Source: Thermogemmatispora tikiterensis (GTDB lineage: Bacteria > Chloroflexota > Ktedonobacteria > Ktedonobacterales > Ktedonobacteraceae). Taken from it: 64,000 nt of DNA. The position numbers and the translations under genes are program-made. Location: the NCBI RefSeq assembly GCF_003268475.1, contig NZ_MCIF01000002.1:760015-824014 (forward strand). The letters run 5' to 3'. Each line of letters opens with the position of its first letter. The stretch's first letter is position 1. The notes beneath the pieces are model-generated. The model was not told the DNA's origin. It worked only from the letters and a program-made list of their open reading frames with translations, and made no database searches. Positions 7,759-16,697 of this stretch are shown one piece after another.

Positions 7759-8847
7759 ATGGTGAGCGTTTCAATTCTCAATGTTACCAGCTATACCGGT
7801 CTGGAGCTGCTGAGGCTGCTGGCCAATCACCCTCACTTTCGCGTCACTTCGGTGACAGGGCGCAGCGCTGCTGGCCAGCGCCTGGGTCAGGTCTTTCCCC
7901 AGTTGTACGCTTTGGCCGGTGGCGCCTGCCAGGAGGAGGCACGCCACCTGGCCGAGTTAGAGATTATGGAGGAGCCAGAGGCAACGGAGCTGGCTTTTGT
8001 CTGTCTCCCCCACGCCGCTGCCGCCGAGGCGGTCCAGGCTCTGCTCCAGCGCGGCACGCGGGTGGTGGATCTCTCCGCTGATTTCCGCCTGCGCAATCCT
8101 TCCCTCTATCAGGAGTGGTATAAGCATACGCATCCGGCTCCTGCCTTGTTGGAGCAGGCCGTCTATGGATTGTGTGAGCGCTATCGCGAGCGTATCCGCA
8201 CGACGGCGCTGGTGGCTAACCCTGGCTGCTATGCGACGGCGATCATTCTGGCCCTGCTGCCAGCTCTGTCGGCGGGCCTCGTCAGCCGGGACCTGATCGT
8301 CGATGCAAAGTCAGGAGTGAGCGGGGCCGGGCGCGGCCTGCGCCTGGATACCCATTATGCCGAGGCCAATGAGGATTTGAGCGCCTATAGCCTCGGGGGG
8401 CACCGCCACTGGCCCGAGATTGTGCAAGAGCTAGAAACAGCGGCCCGCGCCGCTGGCCAGACCTATGAGCCGGGCCTGCGCCTGACCTTTGTTCCCCACT
8501 TGACGCCTATGACGCGTGGCATCCTGGCTACCTGCTATGCAGAGCTGCAGCCCGATGGCTCTGGCCGCCTGCCAACCAGCTCCCAGGTCCAGGCGCTCTA
8601 CCGTGACTACTATGCGGGCGAGCCGTTTGTTCACGTTGTCGATCAACCACCACATACGAAGTGGACCTATGGCAGTAACCATTGCCTGCTGTATGCCACT
8701 GTGGATGAGCGCAGCGGGCGGCTGCTGGTACTCTCCTGCCTGGACAATCTGGTCAAGGGTGCCTCCGGCCAGGCGCTGCAAAACGCCAATTGCATGTTTG
8801 GCTTCGATGAGCGCTGTGGCCTGCAGGGGGGAGCAGTCTATCCTTGA
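7759..8847 (+). CDS. argC: N-acetyl-gamma-glutamyl-phosphate reductase
   Basis: ArgC reduces N-acetylglutamyl phosphate to the semialdehyde with NADPH, the third step of arginine synthesis. The 362-residue protein has an N-terminal nucleotide-binding segment (ILNVTSYTGLELLRLL), the catalytic-Cys motif ANPGCYAT near residue 155, and VSGAGRGL and HRHWPEI further on. The N-terminal Gly-rich loop reads NVTSYTG rather than GASGYTG. The ATG at 7759 is chosen because AGGAG lies ten bases upstream; the frame extends to 7708 without a site. It is the first gene after the T-box leader and precedes argB, separated by 212 bases that contain a GC palindrome (CCAGGGCCGGCCCTGG). Confidence 0.95.
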   Translation: MVSVSILNVTSYTGLELLRLLANHPHFRVTSVTGRSAAGQRLGQVFPQLYALAGGACQEEARHLAELEIMEEPEATELAFVCLPHAAAAEAVQALLQRGTRVVDLSADFRLRNPSLYQEWYKHTHPAPALLEQAVYGLCERYRERIRTTALVANPGCYATAIILALLPALSAGLVSRDLIVDAKSGVSGAGRGLRLDTHYAEANEDLSAYSLGGHRHWPEIVQELETAARAAGQTYEPGLRLTFVPHLTPMTRGILATCYAELQPDGSGRLPTSSQVQALYRDYYAGEPFVHVVDQPPHTKWTYGSNHCLLYATVDERSGRLLVLSCLDNLVKGASGQALQNANCMFGFDERCGLQGGAVYP

Positions 8848-9059
8848 CACGCTTATATGCGAGTGGAACGCTCCTTCGCGCCCCGCTCCACTGCCGACTC
8901 AGGCGGCACAAGACCCAGGCACAAGGCCAGGGCCGGCCCTGGCCGGGTCAGCGCAGGAAGCAACCCACTCGCGTTGAAAGAAGGGGCAACAACGTTACAA
9001 CCCTGCCGGCGCCGGCTGAAATGTGTTCGACGACGGTCTGACGAGGAGTTAGCAGAGAG

Positions 9060-9950
9060 ATGGCTATTGCGTTTTCTAGGACACCTGATGGAGATATCAT
9101 TAGTGATCATCATCTCATCGCCGAGGTTTTACGCGAGGCGCTTCCATATATCGATTACCTCAAGGGGAAAATTCTTGTGATAAAATTGGGGGGGAGCACG
9201 CTGGAGCACCAGCAGGTGGTCTTACAGGATATCATCTGGCTCAGCGCCCTCGGCGCCAGGCCGGTCCTGGTGCATGGTGGCGGCCCCTATATTAATGAGT
9301 GGCTCAAGCGCTTGCAGATCCCCACCCGCTTTGAAAATGGTCTGCGGGTGACCGATGCTCAGACGCTGGAAGTGGTGCGCATGGTCCTGTTGGGACAGGT
9401 CAATCAGGGGCTGGTCCTGATGGCCTCGCAGATGGGCGGCAAAGCCATCGGCCTCTGTGGAACCGATGCAGGTCTGGTACGCGCGCGGATCGCGGATGAA
9501 CGTCTGGGCTTTGTCGGCGAGGTCGAAGAGGTTGATCCCACGCTGGTGCAGGTGCTGGTCGAGCAGGGGTATATTCCAATTATTGCGCCCCTTGGTCAGG
9601 GACCTGACGGCACCTGCCTCAATATCAACGCGGATGTTGTAGCTGCCCACCTGGCGGGCGCCCTCAATGCCGAGAAGCTGATTTTCCTGAGCAACGTGGT
9701 GGGAATCTGTCGCCCCGATGGCAGCCTCATCTCGGAGCTGACAGAGGAGGAGGCGCTGCGTTTGATCGATGAGGGCGTGATCCAGGGCGGCATGATCCCC
9801 AAGGTCGCAGCATGCCTGGACGCCCTGCGCTCTGTGCCCCGCGTGCATATTGTCGATGGCCGCGAGCCTCATGTGCTACTGCGCGAGCTGTTCACCGATC
9901 AAGGGGCAGGAACGATGATTGTGCGAGGAACACGCCAGCCATCGGCCTAG
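9060..9950 (+). CDS. argB: Acetylglutamate kinase
   Basis: ArgB phosphorylates N-acetylglutamate with ATP, the second step of arginine synthesis. The protein (296 aa) has the amino-acid kinase fold: VIKLGGSTL near residue 41, LVHGGGPYINEWLKR near residue 70 for substrate binding, NINADVVAAHLAGAL near 190 and GGMIPKVAACLDAL near 240. Length is typical. The start ATG follows GACGAGGAGTTAGCAGAGAG. A roughly 28-residue N-terminal extension precedes the first strand, as in arginine-sensitive ArgB forms, so feedback inhibition is plausible but not shown. It lies between argC and the histidine genes, all in one direction. Confidence 0.95.
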   Translation: MAIAFSRTPDGDIISDHHLIAEVLREALPYIDYLKGKILVIKLGGSTLEHQQVVLQDIIWLSALGARPVLVHGGGPYINEWLKRLQIPTRFENGLRVTDAQTLEVVRMVLLGQVNQGLVLMASQMGGKAIGLCGTDAGLVRARIADERLGFVGEVEEVDPTLVQVLVEQGYIPIIAPLGQGPDGTCLNINADVVAAHLAGALNAEKLIFLSNVVGICRPDGSLISELTEEEALRLIDEGVIQGGMIPKVAACLDALRSVPRVHIVDGREPHVLLRELFTDQGAGTMIVRGTRQPSA

Positions 9951-10216
9951 CGAGACCGGTGCTTTCCTGCCCTGGCCTATCGGAGCGAAGCTTCGAATGG
10001 GTGCGCCCGCCGGACGAGTACCGGGAGAGAGGAGCAATGGCGCACCCATCTATCTGCCCAGGCGCGCATCCGGGCCGCAGGTCCAGGGAAGGACGCATGA
10101 AAGTGGCGCCTTGCTTGTGCTCTCCCTGGCGCGGCGCACCCCGGGCCAGCAGCGGTCCGCCTGGCAGACTGGTTACGGGGGACCGGGCATGACTCTAGGG
10201 GGGAATAAGAGTTGCT

Positions 10217-11743
10217 ATGAAGAAGCGTATCGAGCGCCTGCGCGGGATGCATGATGTGCTGCCCGAGGCCTACCGTCGGCAGGCTCAGGTGGTGGATCGC
10301 GTGCGCGCTCTGTTGGAGAAGGCCGGCTACGATCCGGTGGATACGCCGGCGCTGGAGCGCAGCGACCTCTTCCAGGCGAGCTTCGGTCAAGAGGCCTGGC
10401 AGAACCTCTATGCCTTCCAGCTCCACCAACGCGAATTGTGTCTACGACCGGAATATACCGCCTCAATCTGCCGTCTCTATTTAGAACATTATCAGCAGTC
10501 TCCGCTTCCGCTGCGCTTTCAGTACGTCGGACCAGTCTTCCGCTACGAGGCGCCGGGGCGGGGACGCTACCGGCAGCACACGCAGCTGGGGGTCGAGCTC
10601 TTTGGCGGTCAACCGCTGCGCGCCGATGGCGAGATTGTGCAGCTGGCCTGCGATATTTTGCATGAGCTGGGCATTGCCCGCTATCGTCTTGAGTTAGGCC
10701 ATGTGGGGGTCGCCAGCGGCTTTATCGAACGTCTGCATCTGGATGTTCAGACAGCGCGTCTGCTCCTGAGCCTGATGGAGCAGATCAGTCGTTCCCCAGA
10801 GGGAGAGCAGGCGGCCCAGGCCCGTCTGGAGGCGCTCTATCCCGAGCGGTCGCTCACTCCCCCGCTGCCGGCGGCTGAGGCCGCTCGAGGGCGGCGCCTG
10901 GCCAGCTCCGATGGCTCGAACCAGCTGGTGGCAGCGCTGCTGAACAGTTTCAGTCTGCCATTCGGCGACGAGGACAGTCGCCGTGAGATTGCCGAGCGCT
11001 TTCTCTGGAAGATCGGGCGCAGTGAGCAGCGGGCGCGGGTCTTTAGTGCGCTGGAGTTTCTGCGCCGGCTGCGGGCGCTGGCCGGCCCACCGCCCGAAGT
11101 CTTTCAGGAGCTGCGCCAATTGCTCCAAAGCTATAAGCTTGATGACGACCCGCTGGAGGAGCTAGAGCAGCTGGTGACCACGCTGATGGAGGTGACGGGG
11201 GTCGACCGCCGGCAGATTACACTCAATCTGGCCCTGGGGCGCGGGGTGAGTTACTATACAGGCTTACTCTTCGAGATCCATGCCAGCGACCAGGAGGGCC
11301 TCGATTTGCAGTTGTGTGGCGGCGGACGCTATGACCATCTCGTTGAGGCAGTCGGGGGAACGCGCGAGGTGCGCGCGTGCGGTTTCGCCTTTGGTCTGGA
11401 GCGACTCATCTCTTTGATGCCTGCCAGCCAGTGGCATCAGCCTGGGCGGACGCAGGCACTGGTGATCCCCGTTGGCAAGCATGATCTGGCCTATGCCTGC
11501 CATGTGGCGCGCCTGGCCCGCAGCGAGGGCGGCATCATCGCCGAGCTAGATGTGAACGCTCGTGGAGTCAGTAATGCTCTGCGCCAGGCTTCCCAGCGCG
11601 GCTTCCGGCTGGCCCTGATCGTCGGTGAGGAGGAACGCCAGGCCAACACGATCAGGTTGCACGATCTGCTCTCGGGGGAGGAACGCCTGGTTGCTTACCG
11701 TGACCTGGCCGTAGCCCTACGGGAAGGAGGGTATCGAGCATGA
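10217..11743 (+). CDS. Histidyl-tRNA synthetase-like protein (HisS or HisZ)
   Basis: The N-terminal class II catalytic core starts KRIERLRGMHDVLPEAY. Motif 2 (GPVFRYEAPGRGRYRQHTQL) is near residues 108-130, and the histidine motifs LGRGVSYYTGLLFEI (about 343) and CGGGRYDHL (about 372) keep the Arg. A C-terminal domain resembling the anticodon-binding domain (LVIPVGKHDLAY... to ANTIRLHDLL) is present, which HisZ regulators usually lack. The 508-residue length reflects extra sequence at about 190-310. Overlap with hisG by 4 bases (ATGA) suggests HisZ, the regulatory partner of short HisG. However, the HisG here looks like the long form that needs no HisZ. Both readings remain possible; a real HisRS is slightly favoured by the domain content. 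Confidence 0.8.
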   Translation: MKKRIERLRGMHDVLPEAYRRQAQVVDRVRALLEKAGYDPVDTPALERSDLFQASFGQEAWQNLYAFQLHQRELCLRPEYTASICRLYLEHYQQSPLPLRFQYVGPVFRYEAPGRGRYRQHTQLGVELFGGQPLRADGEIVQLACDILHELGIARYRLELGHVGVASGFIERLHLDVQTARLLLSLMEQISRSPEGEQAAQARLEALYPERSLTPPLPAAEAARGRRLASSDGSNQLVAALLNSFSLPFGDEDSRREIAERFLWKIGRSEQRARVFSALEFLRRLRALAGPPPEVFQELRQLLQSYKLDDDPLEELEQLVTTLMEVTGVDRRQITLNLALGRGVSYYTGLLFEIHASDQEGLDLQLCGGGRYDHLVEAVGGTREVRACGFAFGLERLISLMPASQWHQPGRTQALVIPVGKHDLAYACHVARLARSEGGIIAELDVNARGVSNALRQASQRGFRLALIVGEEERQANTIRLHDLLSGEERLVAYRDLAVALREGGYRA

Positions 11744-12831
11744 GTGCGTCGCGAACGGCTCCGACTCCAGAATTGCCCCAGCTGCGCCTGGCCTTGCCCG
11801 GGAAGGGAACGCTGGAGGCGGCCACGCTCACCTTTCTCGCCGAGTGTGGTCTGAAAGTCCAGCGCAGCAATCCGCGTCAGTATCTGGCGCGCATCAGCAG
11901 CCTACCGGAGCTGGAGGTGGTCTTTCAACGTGCCGCCGACATCCCAGCCCTGGTGCACGATGGGGACGCCATTCTCGGTATCACGGGCTACGACCTCTTC
12001 GCCGAGTATCGCGGGACCGATGAAGAGGCGGAGGACAATGAGGAGAGCGATGACGATCTGATGGTGTTGGAGCGTGATCTCGGCTACGGCTCCTGCCGAC
12101 TGGTGGTGGCGGTGCCCGAGACCTGGATCGATGTCAATACGTGCGCTGATCTCTGGCATCTGGCGGGCTACTATCAGGCCCAGAAGGGCCGGGGGCTGCG
12201 CATCGCCACCAAGTACCCGGCCTTGACGCGGCGCTTCCTGCACCGCCACGGTATCTCTCACTGCCGGATCGTGATGCCGCACGGGGCCTTGGAGGCCGCC
12301 CCCCTGACGGGGGTCGCCGATTTGATCGTCGACCTGACGGAAACGGGCACGACCTTGCGCGAAAACCATCTGAAACTGCTTGAAGACGGCATCGTACTGC
12401 GCTCTCAGGCGTGCCTGATCGGCAACGTGCGCCTGCTCGCCGAGCATCCCCAGGCTCTCAAGGTCGCCCGCCTGCTTTTAGAGCTGATCACCGCTCGCCT
12501 GCAGGCGCGCAACCGCGTTCTGCTGACGGCCTACGTGCCGGGAAGCGGTGAGGAGGTCAGTTCGTTGTTGAGCATGCACCTCAAGCGGTTGGTCCCGGGA
12601 TTCGAGTACCATATTGGCAGTTCGGAGTCGACGGACGATCCGCAGGCCCAGCGCTGCCGCGTCTCGGGGGTGATTCGCATGGGCGAGGCCGTGGCGGACT
12701 TTCTGGAGATCATCACTGCTCTGCGCAGTGTGGGGGCCGAGCAGATCGACGTGACGCCGCTGGCGTACCGTTTCGGCCAGGAACCGGTCAGCCTGCGGCA
12801 GTTGAGCGAGAGGATGGCGCGACGACGGTGA
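11740..12831 (+). CDS. hisG: ATP phosphoribosyltransferase
   Basis: HisG joins ATP and PRPP in the first step of histidine synthesis. The protein starts with LRLALPGKGTLEAATLTFL and carries the PRPP loop GVADLIVDLTETGTTLREN near residues 190-208. After residue 255 a further domain (VLLTAYVPG... VSGVIRMGEAVADFL... IDVTPLAYRFG) resembles the ACT-like HisG_C regulatory domain of long-form enzymes. It is 363 aa, longer than the usual 280-300. Residues 90-110 hold an acidic insertion (DEEAEDNEESDDD). It overlaps the preceding synthetase-like gene and the following fusion gene by four bases each, which argues for translational coupling. Confidence 0.9.
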   Translation: MSASRTAPTPELPQLRLALPGKGTLEAATLTFLAECGLKVQRSNPRQYLARISSLPELEVVFQRAADIPALVHDGDAILGITGYDLFAEYRGTDEEAEDNEESDDDLMVLERDLGYGSCRLVVAVPETWIDVNTCADLWHLAGYYQAQKGRGLRIATKYPALTRRFLHRHGISHCRIVMPHGALEAAPLTGVADLIVDLTETGTTLRENHLKLLEDGIVLRSQACLIGNVRLLAEHPQALKVARLLLELITARLQARNRVLLTAYVPGSGEEVSSLLSMHLKRLVPGFEYHIGSSESTDDPQAQRCRVSGVIRMGEAVADFLEIITALRSVGAEQIDVTPLAYRFGQEPVSLRQLSERMARRR

Positions 12832-15206
12832 AGACGCTGATTGTCTTTGATCTGGATGGAGTCATTACCAGCGAAGATGCCTACTGGGACGCGGCGGGCC
12901 TGACCTTGCATGAGCTACTCTACAGCCCTCGCTACTGGAATGTGACGGGTCAGGGCGACTACGCGCCGGTGACCGACCCCGAGGAGAGTCGTCGCCTGAG
13001 CCGGGCCACACTGCCAGAGGAGGAGATTCTGCTCTACAAGGCCCTGGCGATCAACTCGAACTGGGACACCTGCTATGCGGCGGTCTGCTGGCGTCTGATT
13101 GCCCTGCTGGAGCAGCTGCCTCCTGCCGACCGCGAGCCACTCCTGCCGCTGCAGCCCTGGGAAGAGGTCTGGCTGGCCCGCCTGCGCCAGGCGGTCAGCG
13201 CCTGGCGCGCTGCTTCCGACCCGGTGCCAGCGCTTCTGCCAGCAAGTGGACCCCCCTTCACTGAGGCGCTCTTCGCCGGCCTCATGGGGCTGGATCTGCT
13301 CAATCGCTACGATGCCTACGCGAGTGCCAGGTTGGGCCTCCCCATCGAAGGAGTCTTTTCGCGCCTCAGCCCCTTTTGGGATTTCTGCCGCTCGCTTTTC
13401 CAGGAATGGTACCTTGGGGAGGCGCTCTACAGCCGTACCTATGGTCATCCTCCTGCTCAGATGGGCAAACCGGGCTGTATCTATTTTGAGCGCCCATTGC
13501 TGCCACCCGAGGCACTCAGGGAGACATTGCATAGCCTGCGAAGGTCGGGCTATGAGCTGGGTCTGGCCACGGGTCGAGTCTATCAGGAGGCCGCGCTGCC
13601 GCTGCAAGCCTATGATCTGCTCTCGTGCTTCGAGGCTGAACACATCTGTACCTATGATGCCGTCGAGATGGCAGAGGCCGAACTGCGGCGCCAGGGCGAT
13701 ACCACCTTGCTGAGCAAACCCCACCCGTTCCAGTTTCTCTATGCCCTTGATCATCGCGGCCCCACTGCCGGGGAGCTGGCGCGCAGCAAGCCTCCATTCA
13801 TCGTGGTTGGCGATTCGTCAGGGGATATGCTTGGCGGGCGTGCTGCTGGCGCCTTGACCGTGGCGACGCTCAGCGGGGCACGCAGTGAGGAGGCCCGACG
13901 GCGCCTGCTGGCCTGTGAGCCAGATTTTGTGATTGAGGATGTGCGTCAGCTGCCCGCGCTGCTGGCCGAGGTGGAGCGACTGCAGACGATCCAGCAGCTG
14001 CAGTTTGAGGCTCGGGACAAGGCGGAGCGTCTGCTGCGCCTGTGGTTCGCCCGTCAGCTCGATCTGCTGACCGGGCAGGTGACGCTGACGCCGCGCCCTG
14101 TCTCGCTGAATTCGTTTAACGGTACCTACGAGCAGGACGGCGAGCGCTACTTTTTCAAGACCCACGTGGAGGAGCAAAGTGCGCTCTCCGAGTATTACCA
14201 TGCCGAGCTGCTGCACGAGGCAGGCTACAATATGGTGCTGCCTCTGCGCGTGGTCCGCCAGGAGGGGCGCCAAATGGTCATCTATCCGCTGGTGCGCTGG
14301 CCGGTGATGTTCGATTTGATGCGCGCTGTCGAGACAGGGACACCCTCCCCGGTCCCAGCACAGACTCTGGTGGCCGCCGAACGCCGCGCCTGTGAGCGCC
14401 TGCTGGAGATTTACCGCGCCACCGGGCGTCTCAGCAGCGCGGATGAGCATGCCACCGCGCCGGTTCATCAGCTCTTCTGGCACCGACTGACCGGCGGGCG
14501 TCTCAGCAGCTTCTACCGTGGTCAGGCCATCCCGCTGCCACGGGTTGCCGGCTCTGATCAGGAAGAAATTCGCTTTGAGGATCTGCTCAGGTGCCGCTGG
14601 GTGGTCAATGGGGAAGCGCTCTCGCGCACGCTGGGGGAGCTGTTGGAGGAAGCCCAGAACCGACTCCATCCGCGACAGGCGGCGCTGACAGTCATCGGGC
14701 ACGGAGATGCCCACTTCGGCAATGTCTTCCTGGAGGGCGAACGCGATTATCTCTACTTTGACCCGGCCTTTGCGGGTCGGCATGCCGCGCTGCTGGATGT
14801 CGTCAAGCCGCTCTACCACAATGTCTTCGCCAGCTGGATGTACTTTCCGCGGGAGACAGCTCAGACCCTGACACTGAGCGTAGCCCTGCACCGTGGCAGA
14901 GATGGCGAGCGGCTTGAGGTCACGCATACCTATCAGCCGGCGCCCATCCGTCAGGCGATTCTGACAACGAAGCTCCGCACCTTGCTGCGCCCCTTGCTCA
15001 CCTGGCTCAGGGATGAGGGGGCCTTGCCCGCCGACTGGGAGCGCTGGCTGGCTCTGGCCCTGCTCTGCTGCCCGTTGCTGACCATCAATCTCCTGGATCA
15101 CGGGCGCATCCCAGCAACGGTCTGCTGGCTGGGGCTGACGCAGGCGGTGACGCTGGGCAATCTCGGACTGCTGCCCTGGCATGAGCTCCTGGCAGACGGT
15201 GAGTGA
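12828..15206 (+). CDS. HAD phosphatase-kinase fusion protein inside the his operon
   Basis: This 792-residue protein has two recognisable halves. Residues 1-385 are HAD-like: FDLDGVIT with Asp8 and Asp10, LATGR near 245, a motif III Lys in SKPHPFQF near 296, and VVGDSSGDMLGG near 327. A large cap fills residues 15-235. Residues 400-792 resemble aminoglycoside-phosphotransferase/HSK2-type kinases: RYFFKTHVEEQSALSEYYHAEL for ATP binding, HGDAHFGNVF near 623 as catalytic loop, and YFDPAF near 645 as the metal site. It starts with GTG overlapping the hisG stop by four bases, and 79 bases separate it from hisH. No other phosphatase for histidinol phosphate is in this operon, so the HAD half is a candidate, by context only. 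The kinase substrate is unknown. Confidence 0.8.
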   Translation: MKTLIVFDLDGVITSEDAYWDAAGLTLHELLYSPRYWNVTGQGDYAPVTDPEESRRLSRATLPEEEILLYKALAINSNWDTCYAAVCWRLIALLEQLPPADREPLLPLQPWEEVWLARLRQAVSAWRAASDPVPALLPASGPPFTEALFAGLMGLDLLNRYDAYASARLGLPIEGVFSRLSPFWDFCRSLFQEWYLGEALYSRTYGHPPAQMGKPGCIYFERPLLPPEALRETLHSLRRSGYELGLATGRVYQEAALPLQAYDLLSCFEAEHICTYDAVEMAEAELRRQGDTTLLSKPHPFQFLYALDHRGPTAGELARSKPPFIVVGDSSGDMLGGRAAGALTVATLSGARSEEARRRLLACEPDFVIEDVRQLPALLAEVERLQTIQQLQFEARDKAERLLRLWFARQLDLLTGQVTLTPRPVSLNSFNGTYEQDGERYFFKTHVEEQSALSEYYHAELLHEAGYNMVLPLRVVRQEGRQMVIYPLVRWPVMFDLMRAVETGTPSPVPAQTLVAAERRACERLLEIYRATGRLSSADEHATAPVHQLFWHRLTGGRLSSFYRGQAIPLPRVAGSDQEEIRFEDLLRCRWVVNGEALSRTLGELLEEAQNRLHPRQAALTVIGHGDAHFGNVFLEGERDYLYFDPAFAGRHAALLDVVKPLYHNVFASWMYFPRETAQTLTLSVALHRGRDGERLEVTHTYQPAPIRQAILTTKLRTLLRPLLTWLRDEGALPADWERWLALALLCCPLLTINLLDHGRIPATVCWLGLTQAVTLGNLGLLPWHELLADGE

Positions 15207-15285
15207 AGAAGAGGCACCGTGTGAGTGAGACCTTGAGCAGAGCGTCTGGACAGTTTGAGGAGAGAGAAGAGGAAGAGCGACAACT

Positions 15286-15903
15286 ATGATCGCTATTATT
15301 GACTACGGGGCTGGCAATCTACGCAGTATTCAGAAGGCCCTGGAGCATGTCGGCGCACAGGCTACGGTGACTGCCGATCCGGCCACGGTGGCGCGTGCGC
15401 GGGCGGTGGTGCTGCCAGGGGTTGGCTCCGGCGGGGCCGCCATGCAGCGTTTGAAGGCCACTGGCCTCGATGACGCTATTCGGGAGGCTACGGCTCGCGG
15501 GCGACCGTTTCTGGGCATCTGCCTCGGGATGCAACTGCTGGCCGAGCACCATGCGGAAGGCGAAGTTGAGGGCTTGCGCCTCTTCGCCGGTGAGGTCCGG
15601 CGTATTCCCCAGGGGCCGAAGATCCCACACATGGGCTGGAACCAGGTCCAGCCCCTGCGCCCGGATCTGCCTCTATTTAAAGGAATACCTGCCGGGGCCT
15701 TCTTCTACTTCGCTCACTCCTATTATGTTGAGCCGCGTGATCCCTCTGGCGTGGCTGCCGTCACCGACTATGGCACGCCCTATTGCAGCGTCATTGTCAG
15801 CGACCACCTGTGGGGAACGCAGTTCCACCCCGAGAAGAGCGGAGCGATGGGGCTACGCCTGCTGGCGAACTTCGTACGCTGGGTGGGGGAGCGTGTTCCA
15901 TGA
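15286..15903 (+). CDS. hisH: Imidazole glycerol phosphate synthase, glutaminase subunit
   Basis: HisH releases ammonia from glutamine for HisF. It is a class I glutamine amidotransferase of 205 aa. Catalytic Cys is in GICLGMQLL near residue 83, His-Glu in QFHPEKSGAM near 183-185, and the N-terminus IIDYGAGNLRSI is diagnostic. AGGAGAGAGAAGAGG precedes the ATG. Its stop overlaps the hisA start (ATGA), which keeps the two products stoichiometric. Confidence 0.97.
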   Translation: MIAIIDYGAGNLRSIQKALEHVGAQATVTADPATVARARAVVLPGVGSGGAAMQRLKATGLDDAIREATARGRPFLGICLGMQLLAEHHAEGEVEGLRLFAGEVRRIPQGPKIPHMGWNQVQPLRPDLPLFKGIPAGAFFYFAHSYYVEPRDPSGVAAVTDYGTPYCSVIVSDHLWGTQFHPEKSGAMGLRLLANFVRWVGERVP

Positions 15904-16658
15904 TCGTCTTGCCCGCTATTGATTTGCGCGAGGGGCGCTGCGTCCGGCTCTACCAGGGTGATTACCGCCAGACTACGGTCTATAGCCACGACCCAGTGGC
16001 GGTGGCCCAGCGCTGGCAGGAGGCCGGGGCACGCTGGCTGCATCTGGTGGATCTGGACGGTGCGGCCCAGGGTCAGCCGGTCAATCTGGCTACGGTCGAG
16101 CGGATTCGGGCCGCTACCACGCTACAGATTGAGCTGGGCGGCGGCCTGCGCGATCTGACCAGCATCGAGCATGTGCTCTCTCTCGGTATTGAGCGCGTGG
16201 TGCTGGGGACCAGTGCCGTACGGCAGCCTGCCTTGTTGGCTGAGGCACTGCAGCGCTGGGACGAACGTATTGTTGTGGGATTGGATGCCCGGGCTGGCCT
16301 GGTGGCGGTAGCCGGCTGGCAGCAAACGGAGCGCATCGCTGCCGTGGAGCTGGCCACCCAGTTGTGCACGCTGGGTGTGGCTCGCTTTATCTACACCGAT
16401 ATCGCACGCGATGGAACGCTGGGCGGGCCGAATCTGAAGGCGTTGCAGGCTATGCTGCAGGTGGTGAGACAGGCTCAGCCAGCACGGGCTTTGATCGCCT
16501 CCGGAGGGGTGCGCTCATTGGAAGATATCCGCTCGCTGGCTCGCCTGGGCGTCGAGGGGGTCATTATCGGGAAGGCCCTCTATACAGGAGATGTGGACCT
16601 GACGGCGGCCCTGGCCTGCGCCGCCTCTTGCGAGCCAATGACGGAGGCCGGGGCCTGA
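15900..16658 (+). CDS. hisA: ProFAR isomerase (phosphoribosylformimino-AICAR ribotide isomerase)
   Basis: HisA isomerises ProFAR to PRFAR. The (beta/alpha)8 protein opens with IVLPAIDLREGRCVRLYQGD, including the N-terminal catalytic Asp, and has the duplicated half-barrel pattern. YTDIARDGTLGGPN near residue 165-180 carries the second catalytic Asp, and ASGGVRSLEDI near 202 is the phosphate-binding loop. The ATG at 15900 overlaps the hisH stop, so the longer open frame from 15783 is not used. The 252-residue length is typical. In many actinobacteria this enzyme also performs TrpF; nothing here tells. Confidence 0.96.
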   Translation: MIVLPAIDLREGRCVRLYQGDYRQTTVYSHDPVAVAQRWQEAGARWLHLVDLDGAAQGQPVNLATVERIRAATTLQIELGGGLRDLTSIEHVLSLGIERVVLGTSAVRQPALLAEALQRWDERIVVGLDARAGLVAVAGWQQTERIAAVELATQLCTLGVARFIYTDIARDGTLGGPNLKALQAMLQVVRQAQPARALIASGGVRSLEDIRSLARLGVEGVIIGKALYTGDVDLTAALACAASCEPMTEAGA

Positions 16659-16697
16659 TCACGCGGAGTGGAGCTGAGTATAAAGGAAGGGACAGCG

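Noticed and set aside
13818-15182. 454-residue minus-strand frame opposite the HAD-kinase fusion
   Set aside because: Gln-rich shadow of a gene with intact catalytic motifs on the plus strand.
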